Under the pieces are notes generated by a model. That model had not been told where the DNA came from and did not search any database. It saw nothing but the letters and a program-made list of their open reading frames with translations. Made by a program: the position numbers and the translations under genes. A stretch of 64,000 nt of DNA from Crateriforma conspicua (GTDB taxonomy: Bacteria; Planctomycetota; Planctomycetia; Pirellulales; Pirellulaceae), in NCBI RefSeq assembly GCF_007752935.1, contig NZ_CP036319.1, forward strand, positions 4,340,001 through 4,404,000. The letters are read 5' to 3'. This document shows, one piece after another, positions 26,165-34,897 of this stretch. Position 1 is the stretch's first letter. Each line of letters begins with the position of its first letter.

Positions 26165-28117
26165 ATGGCTTCCCTGTTTGTAGTTCGCGGCCGCAACCAG
26201 GGATCCTATTTCCAGCTGCGTTCGGCCGTTCATCGGATCGGACGCGAAGGCCACTGTGACATCCAGCTGCTGGACAGTGAGGTATCGCGGACGCACGCGG
26301 AAATCCGCTGCCAAGCGACCGCGGGCAAGTACCAACTGCTGGATCTGGGCAGCAGCAACGGGACCCGCATCAACGGCGAAAAAGTTCAAAACCACTGGCT
26401 GCAAAGCGGTGATCGAATCGAAATCGGCCAGTCGTTGATGATTTTTACCGGCACCGGGCTGCCAGCATCCCTGGATGCCGCCCACGGTGTCGACATCGTC
26501 GGCAAGTCACGTGACAGCGAAGCTAGCCAGATCGTCTCGTCGCTTTCACGTTCCGCTGCGACCGGTCCGCCGTCGGCATCGGACGCCGAACGATCGTTGG
26601 AAGTCATCTATCGAACCGCGATCGCCGTCGGACGTGGCGAAGACCTGGACACCGTGCTGGACCGGATCCTGCAATTGGTTTTTGACTGGGTCGATGCGGA
26701 TCGCGGCTGCATCATGCTGAAAGATCCGGACACCGGCCAATTACAGCCCGCCGCACGATGCGACCGCCAACTATCCAAACCCAACAAATCGCTGGGTAAA
26801 TCGGATTCGCTTCACCTGGCGGCGTCGCCGAAGTCCGATTCTTCATCGGCGACAAAGGTCAACTCGGACGAACGGATCGCGATCAGCCGGACCATCCTGG
26901 ACTATGTGATCGACCGTCGCGAAGGTGTCCGTACAACCGATGCGAAAGGCGACGACCGTTTCGAATCGGCCGCGTCGATTGTCCAGGCGGGTGTCCGCGA
27001 AGCGTTGTGTGTGCCGCTGCAAGGCCGTTATGACATCGTCGGTGCCTTGTACGTTGACACCTACAGTTCGCCGGGACGGCTGATGCAAAGCGGCGGCCAG
27101 CCAAGGTTCACCGACGAACACCTGCGTTTGATCACGGCCATCGGATATCAAGCGGCGCTTGCGATCGAAGACACGTTTTACTATTCGGCACTGGTGCAAA
27201 GCGAACGCTTGGCGGCGATGGGCCAAACGATCGCGATGATCAGCCATCACGTAAAGAATATCTTGCAAGGCATCCGCGGCGGCAGCTATTTGATCGATGC
27301 GGGGCTGAAACGTGACGACAACGACGCGGTACGACGCGGCTGGTCGATCGTTGAACGCAATCAGGATCGCATTTCCAACTTGGTCTTGGACATGCTGTCA
27401 TTTTCCAAAGAACGCGAACCCGAACGAATCGATGCGGACTTGAATGCCACCGTGTCCGACGTGATCGAACTTATGCACAGCCGGGCACGCGAACTGGACG
27501 TCCAGTTGGGCTGCGACTTGGCCGAAGATTTACCGATCGCAAAATTCGATCCCGACGCGATCCACCGCGCATTGCTGAACCTGGTCACCAACGCGATCGA
27601 CGCAGCCAAGGCCGGTGTGGATGCCCGAGACGATGTGACCGATTCGGTGACGGAAATTCGGTCCACCGAACAAACCACCGACGACATTTCATCGACCTCG
27701 GACACACTGGAAAGCCTGACGTCACACACCCCCACCGGTCCACTGGCCGAAGACGTTCCGAACGATGGCGAAGACCAAGCCAAAGTGTTTGTGCAAACAA
27801 AATTTGTTGCCGGCCACGGATGGCGAGTCGATGTGATCGACAACGGCCTGGGCGTGCCGCCGGAACAACGCGAAAAAATCTTTTCGCTATTTGAATCTAG
27901 CAAGGGTTCCACGGGGACGGGCTTGGGATTGCCCGTCAGTGCCAAAATCCTGCGTGAACATGACGGCGACATTCAAGTTTTGGATTCGCCGGTCGGACGC
28001 GGCAGTTGTTTTCGGATTTGGCTGCCCTGCGAAAAAACGGACTCCACCGGGGCCATTCACAGCACGACCATGCCCGATGACGCGGTCGTCACCGACCACG
28101 ACACCGAAAATTCCTGA
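26165..28117 (+). CDS. FHA-GAF domain sensor histidine kinase
   Basis: 650 aa from the ATG at 26165, where the FHA domain begins. Residues about 1-100 are FHA: VHRIGREGHCDIQLLDSEVSRTHAEI and LDLGSSNGTRING, which binds phosphothreonine peptides. Residues about 135-340 form a GAF sensor domain (FDWVDADRGCIMLKD, VREALCVPLQGRYDIVGALYVDTYSS). The kinase core has phospho-acceptor H361 or H362 (MISHHVKNILQGI), the N box ALLNLVTNAIDAAKAG, and G boxes VIDNGLGVP and STGTGLGLPVSAKIL. There is no membrane span, so it is cytoplasmic. No response regulator gene is next to it. It sits between two MoxR regions, and FHA input points to cross-talk with Ser/Thr kinases. Confidence 0.92.
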   Translation: MASLFVVRGRNQGSYFQLRSAVHRIGREGHCDIQLLDSEVSRTHAEIRCQATAGKYQLLDLGSSNGTRINGEKVQNHWLQSGDRIEIGQSLMIFTGTGLPASLDAAHGVDIVGKSRDSEASQIVSSLSRSAATGPPSASDAERSLEVIYRTAIAVGRGEDLDTVLDRILQLVFDWVDADRGCIMLKDPDTGQLQPAARCDRQLSKPNKSLGKSDSLHLAASPKSDSSSATKVNSDERIAISRTILDYVIDRREGVRTTDAKGDDRFESAASIVQAGVREALCVPLQGRYDIVGALYVDTYSSPGRLMQSGGQPRFTDEHLRLITAIGYQAALAIEDTFYYSALVQSERLAAMGQTIAMISHHVKNILQGIRGGSYLIDAGLKRDDNDAVRRGWSIVERNQDRISNLVLDMLSFSKEREPERIDADLNATVSDVIELMHSRARELDVQLGCDLAEDLPIAKFDPDAIHRALLNLVTNAIDAAKAGVDARDDVTDSVTEIRSTEQTTDDISSTSDTLESLTSHTPTGPLAEDVPNDGEDQAKVFVQTKFVAGHGWRVDVIDNGLGVPPEQREKIFSLFESSKGSTGTGLGLPVSAKILREHDGDIQVLDSPVGRGSCFRIWLPCEKTDSTGAIHSTTMPDDAVVTDHDTENS

Positions 28118-28143
28118 TCCAGCATCGTCGTTTCCAAATGCCG

Positions 28144-28162
28144 GCGTGATCGATGATCACGC
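28144..28162. terminator. Perfect inverted repeat between convergent genes
   Basis: GCGTGATC - GAT - GATCACGC forms an 8-bp perfect stem with a 3-base loop between the stops of the FHA-kinase (28117) and the transglutaminase gene (28157, slightly overlapped). It could work as a terminator for both strands. Neither side has a T run, so this is only a candidate. Confidence 0.35.
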
Positions 28163-30388
28163 GAACGGCGTCGGCGTCCGACCGCGATAGCGATCCGCCG
28201 CGTACCGTCGATACCAATCGGCCATGGACGCCAATCGATCGGATTGCTGCTGATCCACGCCACGATTGGTTTGCTGGAAACGCGACAAAGCGTCCACGGA
28301 AGCCTGTTCCACTCGATCGGCGAATCGATGCAATGTTTCGTTGCTATGGCGGATCAGTGAATACCGTTTCACCTTGCGATCAACATGACGCAACATTCGT
28401 CGGGCGCGAACGTCATCGTCCGTATCATGTTGCTGTCGACGAATGCGTCCACGAAACCAGACCAAGCCGACCAACAAGACAAACAACGGCAACTGGACCG
28501 ACCGGATGCTGGACGAGAAAAACGCAATCACACCACTGCCGATCAAGCGCCCGTACAGCCAGGAAAACAGCCCGGAATCTCCTTCGCCGACTTGGTTTGC
28601 GTTGTACCAGTCATCGTCGCTGGCCAGGTCGGCCTGATTTTCAAAATCCAGTTGGCTGTACCGTCGACCGGGCGTCGATTCGACCGCAAACCACACTTGA
28701 TTCTCGTCGTCGTACGCTTCGACCCATGCATGGGCATCTCGGTTTCGTGCCAAGTAATATTCTTCTTCGGTGCTCTTTTCCCAAGTCACGTACCCCGTGA
28801 CATACCGTGTTGGGATTCCCGCCTGTCGAAGAATCAATGCGGTGGCGGAGGCAAAGTATTCACAGTGTGCCGGATGCCGCGTGTCCAAAAAATACTTCAG
28901 CGGATCGACACCGCGTGGCGGTCGAGAATCCTGATTCAGCGAATACTCGAACTTTGATTGAAAGAACTGCGCGACCGATTGTGCGTTTTGCTGGGCAGTT
29001 TTTTCGCGGGTGCACAACATTTCCGCAAACGTTGCAAGGGTCGATTCCAACGGACCAGGCACACGCAACAGAGCGTCTCGCTGCTCCGGTGCAATCGCCT
29101 GCCGAATCGGATCTTTGACAACGCCCAACACGTAGGGCTCGGTGATGTTGACCCCCGATTCGATGACTTCGTGACTGGTCAACTGAATGCTGTCAGCCAC
29201 CGCTTCGATCCATCGCGTGTTGAGCGATGTAAAAATCACCAGTCCCTTTTCCGGTCGATTGTGAACCTCAATGGTCTTCGTCTGACGGGTTGGTGCCCCG
29301 GCCGGATCCGCCAGCACGCGTCCGCCGGGCGAATAGTCTTCATCACGAACGGGAAAGCGAAGCAATTCGTCGCTGATCGCACCAAACGTGGGACTTGTGC
29401 CGGTCTTCGAAGCAAAGATCACGGTCAAATCGCTGTTGCGTCGTCGCCCAAGGCTGGACTCACTGCTCAATAACCATCGTCTGGACCGATAGGTGTCGAA
29501 AACCGTGCCACGTAGGTAGCCGGGTGCGGAATCGGCAAAAGCGCGAAAGGCAATCTCCTCTGGCGAAGCCAAGATGTGATTTCGGATCACTCCCAACCGG
29601 GAACCGTGAACGTACGACATACCCGCGATCACGATCCGATCGCTCAGTGCATCAAGCGAATTGTTCAGCTGGTCCTGCAATCGCTTTTGGATATCGGGCA
29701 ACAGAGTACCGGCCGCCTGGGCCATCAGCGTCGTCCCGGTCAAAATCCCGGTCGCCGCAACAGCCGAAAACATCCAGGGGCCCGAAGCCAATCGCACCAA
29801 CCAGCTTTCGCCATCGATCGACGACGTCAACGCGACATCGCGGCGACGTTCGGAGGAACCGGATTGTTGTCCGGCGTGTTCCAGCGGAGCCCAGCCGATG
29901 ATTTGTGCCGCGACAAGAAACGAAAGACAGGTCACAACGCCGACGGTGGTTTGTCCCAAAATCGTCTGACTGGCGCCACCGACCAAAACACAAGCCAGAA
30001 CGGCCGCCAACCCGCCGCCCAACATCAAAACGTGCCCGCGGTTGGGCCGCATCACCCAACCGACCATCGACGCAAAAACGCAGCCGTGCGCGATCATGTC
30101 CGCAGCGGCCTGGATCGGGTTGGCGTTATCGCCACCATACTGACGCGATCGCCATGCAACTGCCAACACGATGGCGATCATCGGTGCTAAGAAAGCAAGG
30201 CGTTGTCGCGAACCAGGACTGTGCGCGCCACTTCCTTCGCGCTGTTGACGGCGATACGCCGAATGTTGGCCGACGATGCTGGCCAGCAACAGCAGTGGCA
30301 ACAACATCGATGTGGTGTCGAACGTCGAACCGACGAACAACCCTAATCCCAACAGCAATCCGTTCAGAATCAAGCGATCATGCAGCAT
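28157..30388 (-). CDS. TgpA-like membrane transglutaminase-domain protein
   Basis: 743 aa from the ATG at 30388, which overlaps the DUF58 gene by 11 bases. The N-terminal third holds at least six membrane spans (DUF3488/TgpA-like), then a periplasmic transglutaminase core: Cys509 in RHPAHCEYFASATALILRQAG, His553 in RDAHAWVEAYD, and Glu570 in FAVESTPG where most family members have aspartate. One more span near 625-645 precedes a cytoplasmic tail. This family acts in protein cross-linking, amide hydrolysis or peptide handling, and its substrate is unknown. It is the last gene of the MoxR-DUF58-transglutaminase operon, a known conserved trio. Confidence 0.9.
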   Translation of the reverse strand: MLHDRLILNGLLLGLGLFVGSTFDTTSMLLPLLLLASIVGQHSAYRRQQREGSGAHSPGSRQRLAFLAPMIAIVLAVAWRSRQYGGDNANPIQAAADMIAHGCVFASMVGWVMRPNRGHVLMLGGGLAAVLACVLVGGASQTILGQTTVGVVTCLSFLVAAQIIGWAPLEHAGQQSGSSERRRDVALTSSIDGESWLVRLASGPWMFSAVAATGILTGTTLMAQAAGTLLPDIQKRLQDQLNNSLDALSDRIVIAGMSYVHGSRLGVIRNHILASPEEIAFRAFADSAPGYLRGTVFDTYRSRRWLLSSESSLGRRRNSDLTVIFASKTGTSPTFGAISDELLRFPVRDEDYSPGGRVLADPAGAPTRQTKTIEVHNRPEKGLVIFTSLNTRWIEAVADSIQLTSHEVIESGVNITEPYVLGVVKDPIRQAIAPEQRDALLRVPGPLESTLATFAEMLCTREKTAQQNAQSVAQFFQSKFEYSLNQDSRPPRGVDPLKYFLDTRHPAHCEYFASATALILRQAGIPTRYVTGYVTWEKSTEEEYYLARNRDAHAWVEAYDDENQVWFAVESTPGRRYSQLDFENQADLASDDDWYNANQVGEGDSGLFSWLYGRLIGSGVIAFFSSSIRSVQLPLFVLLVGLVWFRGRIRRQQHDTDDDVRARRMLRHVDRKVKRYSLIRHSNETLHRFADRVEQASVDALSRFQQTNRGVDQQQSDRLASMADWYRRYAADRYRGRTPTPFA

Positions 30389-31874
30389 CGATCGGCTCCA
30401 TCCGGCTTGACGGTTGTCCCACTGTCGCGGTGACACCGGTCGGTTCGTTACCACTGGTTGCACCGGAGGCGGCAAAGTTGGTCGTCTTTTCGTCGATCAC
30501 CAACACCTTTGCTTGGTGCGGCAGCAAAGCCTGGCCGTCCAGTGCTGGATCGACGGATCCGACGGTGTCAGTCAGTTCCACGGGTAAGCCGGATCGGACC
30601 AACGACGCTTGAGCCTGCGCCGGGTCATAAGATTCGTTTCGCAGTACCAATAAAGAGCCCGCCCCCACCCGAATACTCGCTTGAGCAATCGTTTCAACGG
30701 CGTCCTCAGGACCACAACGATCGGCCACCGCCAATCGCATCAGCAACGGCATCGCCTGGTTCACGGCACCCTGCGTCACGGTTCCTAAGTTTCCCTGTTC
30801 GCTGTCCTGTCCCGTAATCGCCAAGTCGACTTGAATGCCATCCTCGGTCAATCGATGCACGACTGTTGCGGCGGCGCTCAACAGCTTTTCCAGCCGTTGA
30901 CGGTCATGCTGCATCCGCCGTCGACGGTCTCGCCGACTCGCTTTGGACGACAACGGCGGGATCGTCAGCGAAGTGTCCACCAACACCGTCGCGCGGATCA
31001 CGCTGTTGGCACTGAATTCGCGAACAATCGGCTTCCCCAGCCTGGCCCAAGATGCAAAATCCCACCGTCGAACCGACATCCCGACCTGGTACTCGCGACT
31101 GCCGGTGTATTCCATTGATTCACCAGCCAAAATTCGCCGAGCCCATTGTCCCACCGATTGAATCAACTGCATCGCTTCGTCCCCGTCATCGCCGGTCAGA
31201 GGTCGGGGCGTGACGGTCACCATTTCGTCGATGCGGTGCCCGCGGCTGAACCGAAACAGGTGAAACGGAAATGTGGACGCATAGTTCACCGCCGGCAAGC
31301 GGCGCCGTCCACGCCGTTGTGGAACCAGTGAATAATTCAGGTCGATCGATTCACCCGGTCGCAAGAAAGGCAGACGTCGCCGCGACGACTGAACGATCCA
31401 GTCGGTTGTTCGTCGGGACGACCATTGCGTCGTCGCGGCAATGTCACCCGCGGACGTCAAACGTGAGGTGGCATCGTCCCGGTTGAGTCGCCCCAGCTGA
31501 AACCAGCTTTGCAAGATCGGCAGCCGTCCGGCGTTGCGCACATGAACGCGGACCATCATGGATTGGCCCGCTTCGCAAGCGACCGCCGACATCACGTCGA
31601 CATCCAATCGTGGCCCAAATGCACGATTGGCGATCCAGCCGAAAAACAGCATCGAACAACAGGCCGCAAACATTCCCGTCCACGGATAACCCCAGATGAC
31701 ATTCAACGTCACGATGGTGATCAACAGCAAGGTGATCGACACCGGAGTCATCGTTGCCCGCACCCAGCGAAAGACTCGCACGGGAAAACGAAGCAGCGTC
31801 CAGAACACCCCACGTCGCGTCGGACGCGATTCGGTGTGACGCGAGATTCGGTCCTTGGATGCTGTCGAGTTCAA
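30378..31874 (-). CDS. DUF58 membrane protein of the MoxR-transglutaminase operon
   Basis: 498 aa from a TTG at 31874 that overlaps the MoxR stop as TTGA; this mirrors the ATGA overlaps of the region. Two close membrane spans (TPVSITLLLITIVTLNVIWGYPWTGMFAACCSMLFFGWI) are followed by a beta-rich region and the DUF58 core: MEYTGSREYQVGMSVRRWDFASWARLGKPIVREF, with VLVDTSLTI in the place of the vWA metal site. This is the larger, membrane-bound type of DUF58, unlike the 304-aa soluble one at 2.7 kb. It likely links the MoxR ATPase to the transglutaminase protein. The start is less certain because the first ATG (MTPVS) would cut the leader. Confidence 0.88.
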   Translation of the reverse strand: MNSTASKDRISRHTESRPTRRGVFWTLLRFPVRVFRWVRATMTPVSITLLLITIVTLNVIWGYPWTGMFAACCSMLFFGWIANRAFGPRLDVDVMSAVACEAGQSMMVRVHVRNAGRLPILQSWFQLGRLNRDDATSRLTSAGDIAATTQWSSRRTTDWIVQSSRRRLPFLRPGESIDLNYSLVPQRRGRRRLPAVNYASTFPFHLFRFSRGHRIDEMVTVTPRPLTGDDGDEAMQLIQSVGQWARRILAGESMEYTGSREYQVGMSVRRWDFASWARLGKPIVREFSANSVIRATVLVDTSLTIPPLSSKASRRDRRRRMQHDRQRLEKLLSAAATVVHRLTEDGIQVDLAITGQDSEQGNLGTVTQGAVNQAMPLLMRLAVADRCGPEDAVETIAQASIRVGAGSLLVLRNESYDPAQAQASLVRSGLPVELTDTVGSVDPALDGQALLPHQAKVLVIDEKTTNFAASGATSGNEPTGVTATVGQPSSRMEPIDAA

Positions 31875-32881
31875 ACAGGCACCTCCACCTGCGAAACGAT
31901 ATCGCGAAGAATCTCGCCGACTTCTTCCATGGTGGCCGACACCGATCGCGAAACCACGCGATGGGACAGCACATCGGGGGCAAGTTCCGCCACGTCGTCG
32001 GGCATTACAAAATCGCGGCCTTTCAACAATGCATGGGCTTGTGCCGCACGCATCAGCATTTTTGAACCACGTGGACTGCAACCGACACGCAGCCGAGGAT
32101 CTCGACGCGTCAGTCCGACGATGTCCACCAGGTATCCGGCAACCTTTCGATCCAACGTCGTGTTTTGAACTTCTGCCTGCAGTTTCAACAGCGATTCGCG
32201 ATGCAGAATCGGCTTCAGATTGGCCGACGGCTCGTACACGCGTTGCTGAAGCAGCAGGTCGACCTCGCTCTCGGGATTCGGGTAACTCATCGACAACCGC
32301 ATCAGGAACCGGTCCAGCTGACTTTCGGGCAACGGGAACGTGCCTTCAAAGCCCGACGGGTTCTGTGTCGCGATGACAATGAACGGCTGTTCCAAGTCGT
32401 AGCGTTTTCCGTCAATCGTGACCTGCGATTCGGCCATCGCCTCCAATAGGGCACTTTGGGTCCGCGGCGACGCGCGATTGATTTCGTCAGCGATCAAAAG
32501 ATTGCAAAACACCGGTCCGGGGCGGAATTCAAAAGTCCCGCTGGACGGTTGATAAATCGCTCCGCCCAAGATGTCCGCGGGCAGCAAATCGGGGGTGCAC
32601 TGGATCCGTTGGTATTTCAGGTCGATCAACGCGGCGACCGATTTCGCCAACGTCGTCTTTCCGACCCCTGGGACGTCTTCCAACAAGACCGATCCACCGG
32701 CCAGCACCGCGGTCAGTACTCTTTCGATCACCGCAGATTTGTCGCGGATGACCGATTCCAAACTCTGTTGCACGTCGGCCAGATGCGCCCGCAATTGCCG
32801 CGCGTCCGACGGATCCGGCATCGCCGTCGTGCCGTCGTCCGATTGTGTTTCCGACGGCGTGGCCAAGGGGCTTCCGGACAC
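31871..32881 (-). CDS. MoxR-type AAA+ ATPase
   Basis: 336 aa from a GTG at 32881, supported by GGGAG five bases upstream; an ATG at 32821 is the alternative. Walker A is EDVPGVGKTTLAKSVA, Walker B LLIADEINRASPRTQSALLEAMAE, sensor 1 FIVIATQNPSGFEGTFPLPESQLDRF, and the lid domain contains GCSPRGSKMLMRAAQAHALL. It is the first gene of the MoxR-DUF58-transglutaminase operon, and the stop overlaps the DUF58 start. The pair is expected to act as ATP-driven chaperone and adaptor for the membrane transglutaminase. Confidence 0.95.
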   Translation of the reverse strand: MSGSPLATPSETQSDDGTTAMPDPSDARQLRAHLADVQQSLESVIRDKSAVIERVLTAVLAGGSVLLEDVPGVGKTTLAKSVAALIDLKYQRIQCTPDLLPADILGGAIYQPSSGTFEFRPGPVFCNLLIADEINRASPRTQSALLEAMAESQVTIDGKRYDLEQPFIVIATQNPSGFEGTFPLPESQLDRFLMRLSMSYPNPESEVDLLLQQRVYEPSANLKPILHRESLLKLQAEVQNTTLDRKVAGYLVDIVGLTRRDPRLRVGCSPRGSKMLMRAAQAHALLKGRDFVMPDDVAELAPDVLSHRVVSRSVSATMEEVGEILRDIVSQVEVPV

Positions 32882-33126
32882 GGTGTCTCCCGCAATGAAG
32901 TGTTGTCTTTCGGACGCAATCGCTGAACCGTGGTCAGTTTAACCGTCCAGCTAGCCCCATTTCCATGCAGCAAATCCGCACCCGGCTCAGGGAGGCCCAG
33001 GCGACCGTAATTCCATGCCGACAGGACAAAACCGCTGCATTTCTTCCTAAAGGAACCATGCCCGATGGTCCGATAGTACCGTCATGATCGGATTGGTCGT
33101 CGAAAGTTGCACAAACCTGCCAACCT
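32882..33126. other. Intergenic region upstream of moxR, no gene seen
   Basis: This region holds the promoter of the MoxR operon on the minus strand and leads into the tRNA-Cys promoter on the plus strand. Short open frames show no recognisable protein. No other structure was noticed. Confidence 0.4.
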
Positions 33127-33155
33127 TGACTAAACCGGAAGATCATCCTATTTTC
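33127..33155 (+). promoter_or_regulatory. Candidate sigma-70 promoter for tRNA-Cys
   Basis: TTGACT at 33127-33132 and TATTTT at 33150-33155 are separated by 17 bases, the ideal spacing. Transcription would start near 33162, about 85 bases before the tRNA, leaving a leader that RNase P would remove. Confidence 0.5.
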
Positions 33156-33246
33156 GCGTTTTCAACGTGCGGGGCAGTGACCAAAGCGGTCGCCGTCACG
33201 TCGGTGCGGGCGATCCGCAACATTGCGATTGAAACGCGAATCAACA

Positions 33247-33319
33247 GGCGACGTGGCCAAGCGGCTAAGGCGAAGGATTGCAAATCCTTTATTCGTGGGT
33301 TCGAATCCCACCGTCGCCT
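33247..33319 (+). tRNA. tRNA-Cys (GCA anticodon)
   Basis: 73 nt cloverleaf. The acceptor stem is GGCGACG (33247-33253) with CGTCGCC (33312-33318), and the discriminator base is T, as expected for cysteine. The anticodon stem AAGGA/TCCTT encloses loop TTGCAAA with anticodon GCA at 33280-33282. The T arm is GTGGG-TTCGAAT-CCCAC. CCA is not encoded. It stands alone, downstream of a good promoter. Confidence 0.96.
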
Positions 33320-33329
33320 CTTTTGAATC

Positions 33330-33347
33330 GGAGGCCTTCTTGCCTCC
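33330..33347 (+). terminator. Hairpin after tRNA-Cys
   Basis: GGAGGC - CTTCTT - GCCTCC forms a 6-bp stem 11 bases after the tRNA. The following bases are T-rich (GTTTGGTTTCTTCC) but not an unbroken run, so termination is plausible rather than certain. Confidence 0.4.
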
Positions 33348-33500
33348 CTCGGCGTTTGGTTTCTTCCAAACTCTTCTGATGCTGACCGGTGGACGGTGAA
33401 TCAACGCCCACGCTCTTCGACGTCGCACCAGGTCGTCCAGCACGCCATTGATGCCACCATCTTTGATCCGTGGCGTTCCCGCCCCCGGCGTAACTTGCTT

Positions 33501-33818
33501 CTATGCCGCGGTCATCTTCAGCCCGATGATGCCGGCGATGATCAGGCCGACGAACAGCATGCGAATCGGATCGGCGGATTCGTTGAACAATCCGATCCCC
33601 AGCAACACAGTGCCCACCGTTCCGATGCCCACCCAAACGCCATAAGCCGTTCCGACGGGCAAGGTGCGCATGGCGGCGCCCAACAATCCGAAACTGACCA
33701 CCATCGCCGCCAAGGTTCCGACCGTCGGCCAAAACTTGGTGAAGCCATCGGAATACTTCATGCCGATCGCCCAAACGATTTCCAACAGGCCGGCGATGAC
33801 CAAAAAGAGCCAAGCCAT
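33501..33818 (-). CDS. gdx: SMR family guanidinium exporter Gdx/SugE
   Basis: 105 aa with four membrane spans, the standard small multidrug resistance size. The N-terminus [26 protein letters not shown] carries the essential proton/substrate glutamate (E13). [23 protein letters not shown] matches the Gdx/SugE branch rather than EmrE. Members of this branch work as dual-topology dimers that expel guanidinium in exchange for protons. The identification is strengthened by the guanidine-II riboswitch 19 bases upstream of the start. The frame is open further upstream but the riboswitch lies in that part, so the ATG at 33818 is right. No guanidine carboxylase or hydrolase gene is close. Confidence 0.9.
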   Translation of the reverse strand: MAWLFLVIAGLLEIVWAIGMKYSDGFTKFWPTVGTLAAMVVSFGLLGAAMRTLPVGTAYGVWVGIGTVGTVLLGIGLFNESADPIRMLFVGLIIAGIIGLKMTAA

Positions 33819-33837
33819 CTTCGATTCACAGCATCCG

Positions 33838-33881
33838 CAGGGCCGTCCCTGAATGAACCGGAGCGGTGGGGTCGTCCCCAC
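33838..33881 (-). promoter_or_regulatory. Guanidine-II (mini-ykkC) riboswitch
   Basis: Read on the minus strand, two hairpins follow each other. P1 (33881-33866) is GTGGGG-ACGA-CCCCAC and P2 (33851-33838) is CAGGG-ACGG-CCCTG, with a 14-base linker. Both loops fit the ACGR tetraloop that defines the class, in which the two loops dock and each binds a guanidinium ion. The gdx/SugE start codon is 19 bases after P2, and such exporters are the commonest genes under this switch. In this class ligand binding is thought to free the ribosome binding site. Confidence 0.87.
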
Positions 33882-33967
33882 TTCCATGATGGTCACGCCA
33901 CGCGACGACGCCGCGATAAGGCGTGCTTGCGGGGTGTCGCCGAATCGGCATGTTTCCCGGATCGACC

Positions 33968-34897
33968 TTATCGCAAGTCGACAAGGTAATCCAACAGATG
34001 GCACAGCGAATCGCCGGCGAAATGGAATCGCATTTGGCGACGAAGCGACTGCGTCAGCGCCTGTCCACCCACGACCAAACGCTGTCCGGGACGCAACGAC
34101 GAAAACAAACGATCATTGATCTGAACCACGCTGTCTGGCTGCTGCACACAAGTGTAAGTCAGCCAGACAATCTGCGGACAGTAATCGTTGATTGCCGCTT
34201 GCAGACTGTCAACGGGCAACGCCGCCCCCAGGGATCGGGTCGTCATTCCAGCGGCGGTCAAAACCAACTCGATCATCTTGGATGCGACGTCGTGTTGTTC
34301 GTCACCGACCGCACAACCGACCGCGTGGATCTGATCGTCGGGCTTATCGTTGATCGCCGTTGATGACCGATGGCCGGACGATTCCGTCATCGACAGCATC
34401 GGTCCCGTTCGCATCTGTTGTTTCACCATCGACAACGCATCGCACAGCGTCGCGGTGCATTCGTGTTCCTGGTACACGCAAAAGCGACCCGATTCCCATC
34501 GACGGCCGACCTCCCACAACGCGGGCGCGACCGTTTGGTCCATGACTTCCGCCAGCTCTCGAGCCGACGCGAAAACGTCGTTTGCACCACTACGCTGCAT
34601 CGAACGCCAGCGCCGAACGATGGCGTCGGCCAGATCGATGCTGCGGCCCCCGACCAACATGTCCACCACCCGGTCGGTGGCCAGGACGCTGGTTCGCCGC
34701 TTGGGACCAGGCTGGCTGAATGCATTCGTGTCGGAGCGGTCGTTCATCCACCTGCGAATCGAATCACCCGCGATGCGACGGTGGCCGCCTGGCGTTCGCA
34801 CTACCGACAACGTCCCTTCATCGCACATTCGTTTGACCGTCGACCGGCTGACGCCGAGCAAACGCGACGCTTGAATGCTGGAAAGATGCTGCTGCAT
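33968..34897 (-). CDS. MerR-type regulator with B12-binding domain, CarH/LitR-like
   Basis: 309 aa from the ATG at 34897; translation upstream loses similarity. The N-terminal helix-turn-helix ([38 protein letters not shown]) is MerR-type. A helical cap domain follows with W134, nine residues, then E144-H145 ([12 protein letters not shown]), the Wx9EH motif of adenosylcobalamin photoreceptors. The Rossmann B12 domain has E200-Q-H202 (GDEQHDVA), the lower-ligand histidine, with alanine in place of the usual glycine of ExHxxG. CarH proteins repress in the dark as AdoB12-bound tetramers and fall apart in light. A 9-bp palindrome stands 47 bases upstream. Its targets are not evident in the window; the next gene on the same strand is gdx. 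Confidence 0.85.
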   Translation of the reverse strand: MQQHLSSIQASRLLGVSRSTVKRMCDEGTLSVVRTPGGHRRIAGDSIRRWMNDRSDTNAFSQPGPKRRTSVLATDRVVDMLVGGRSIDLADAIVRRWRSMQRSGANDVFASARELAEVMDQTVAPALWEVGRRWESGRFCVYQEHECTATLCDALSMVKQQMRTGPMLSMTESSGHRSSTAINDKPDDQIHAVGCAVGDEQHDVASKMIELVLTAAGMTTRSLGAALPVDSLQAAINDYCPQIVWLTYTCVQQPDSVVQINDRLFSSLRPGQRLVVGGQALTQSLRRQMRFHFAGDSLCHLLDYLVDLR

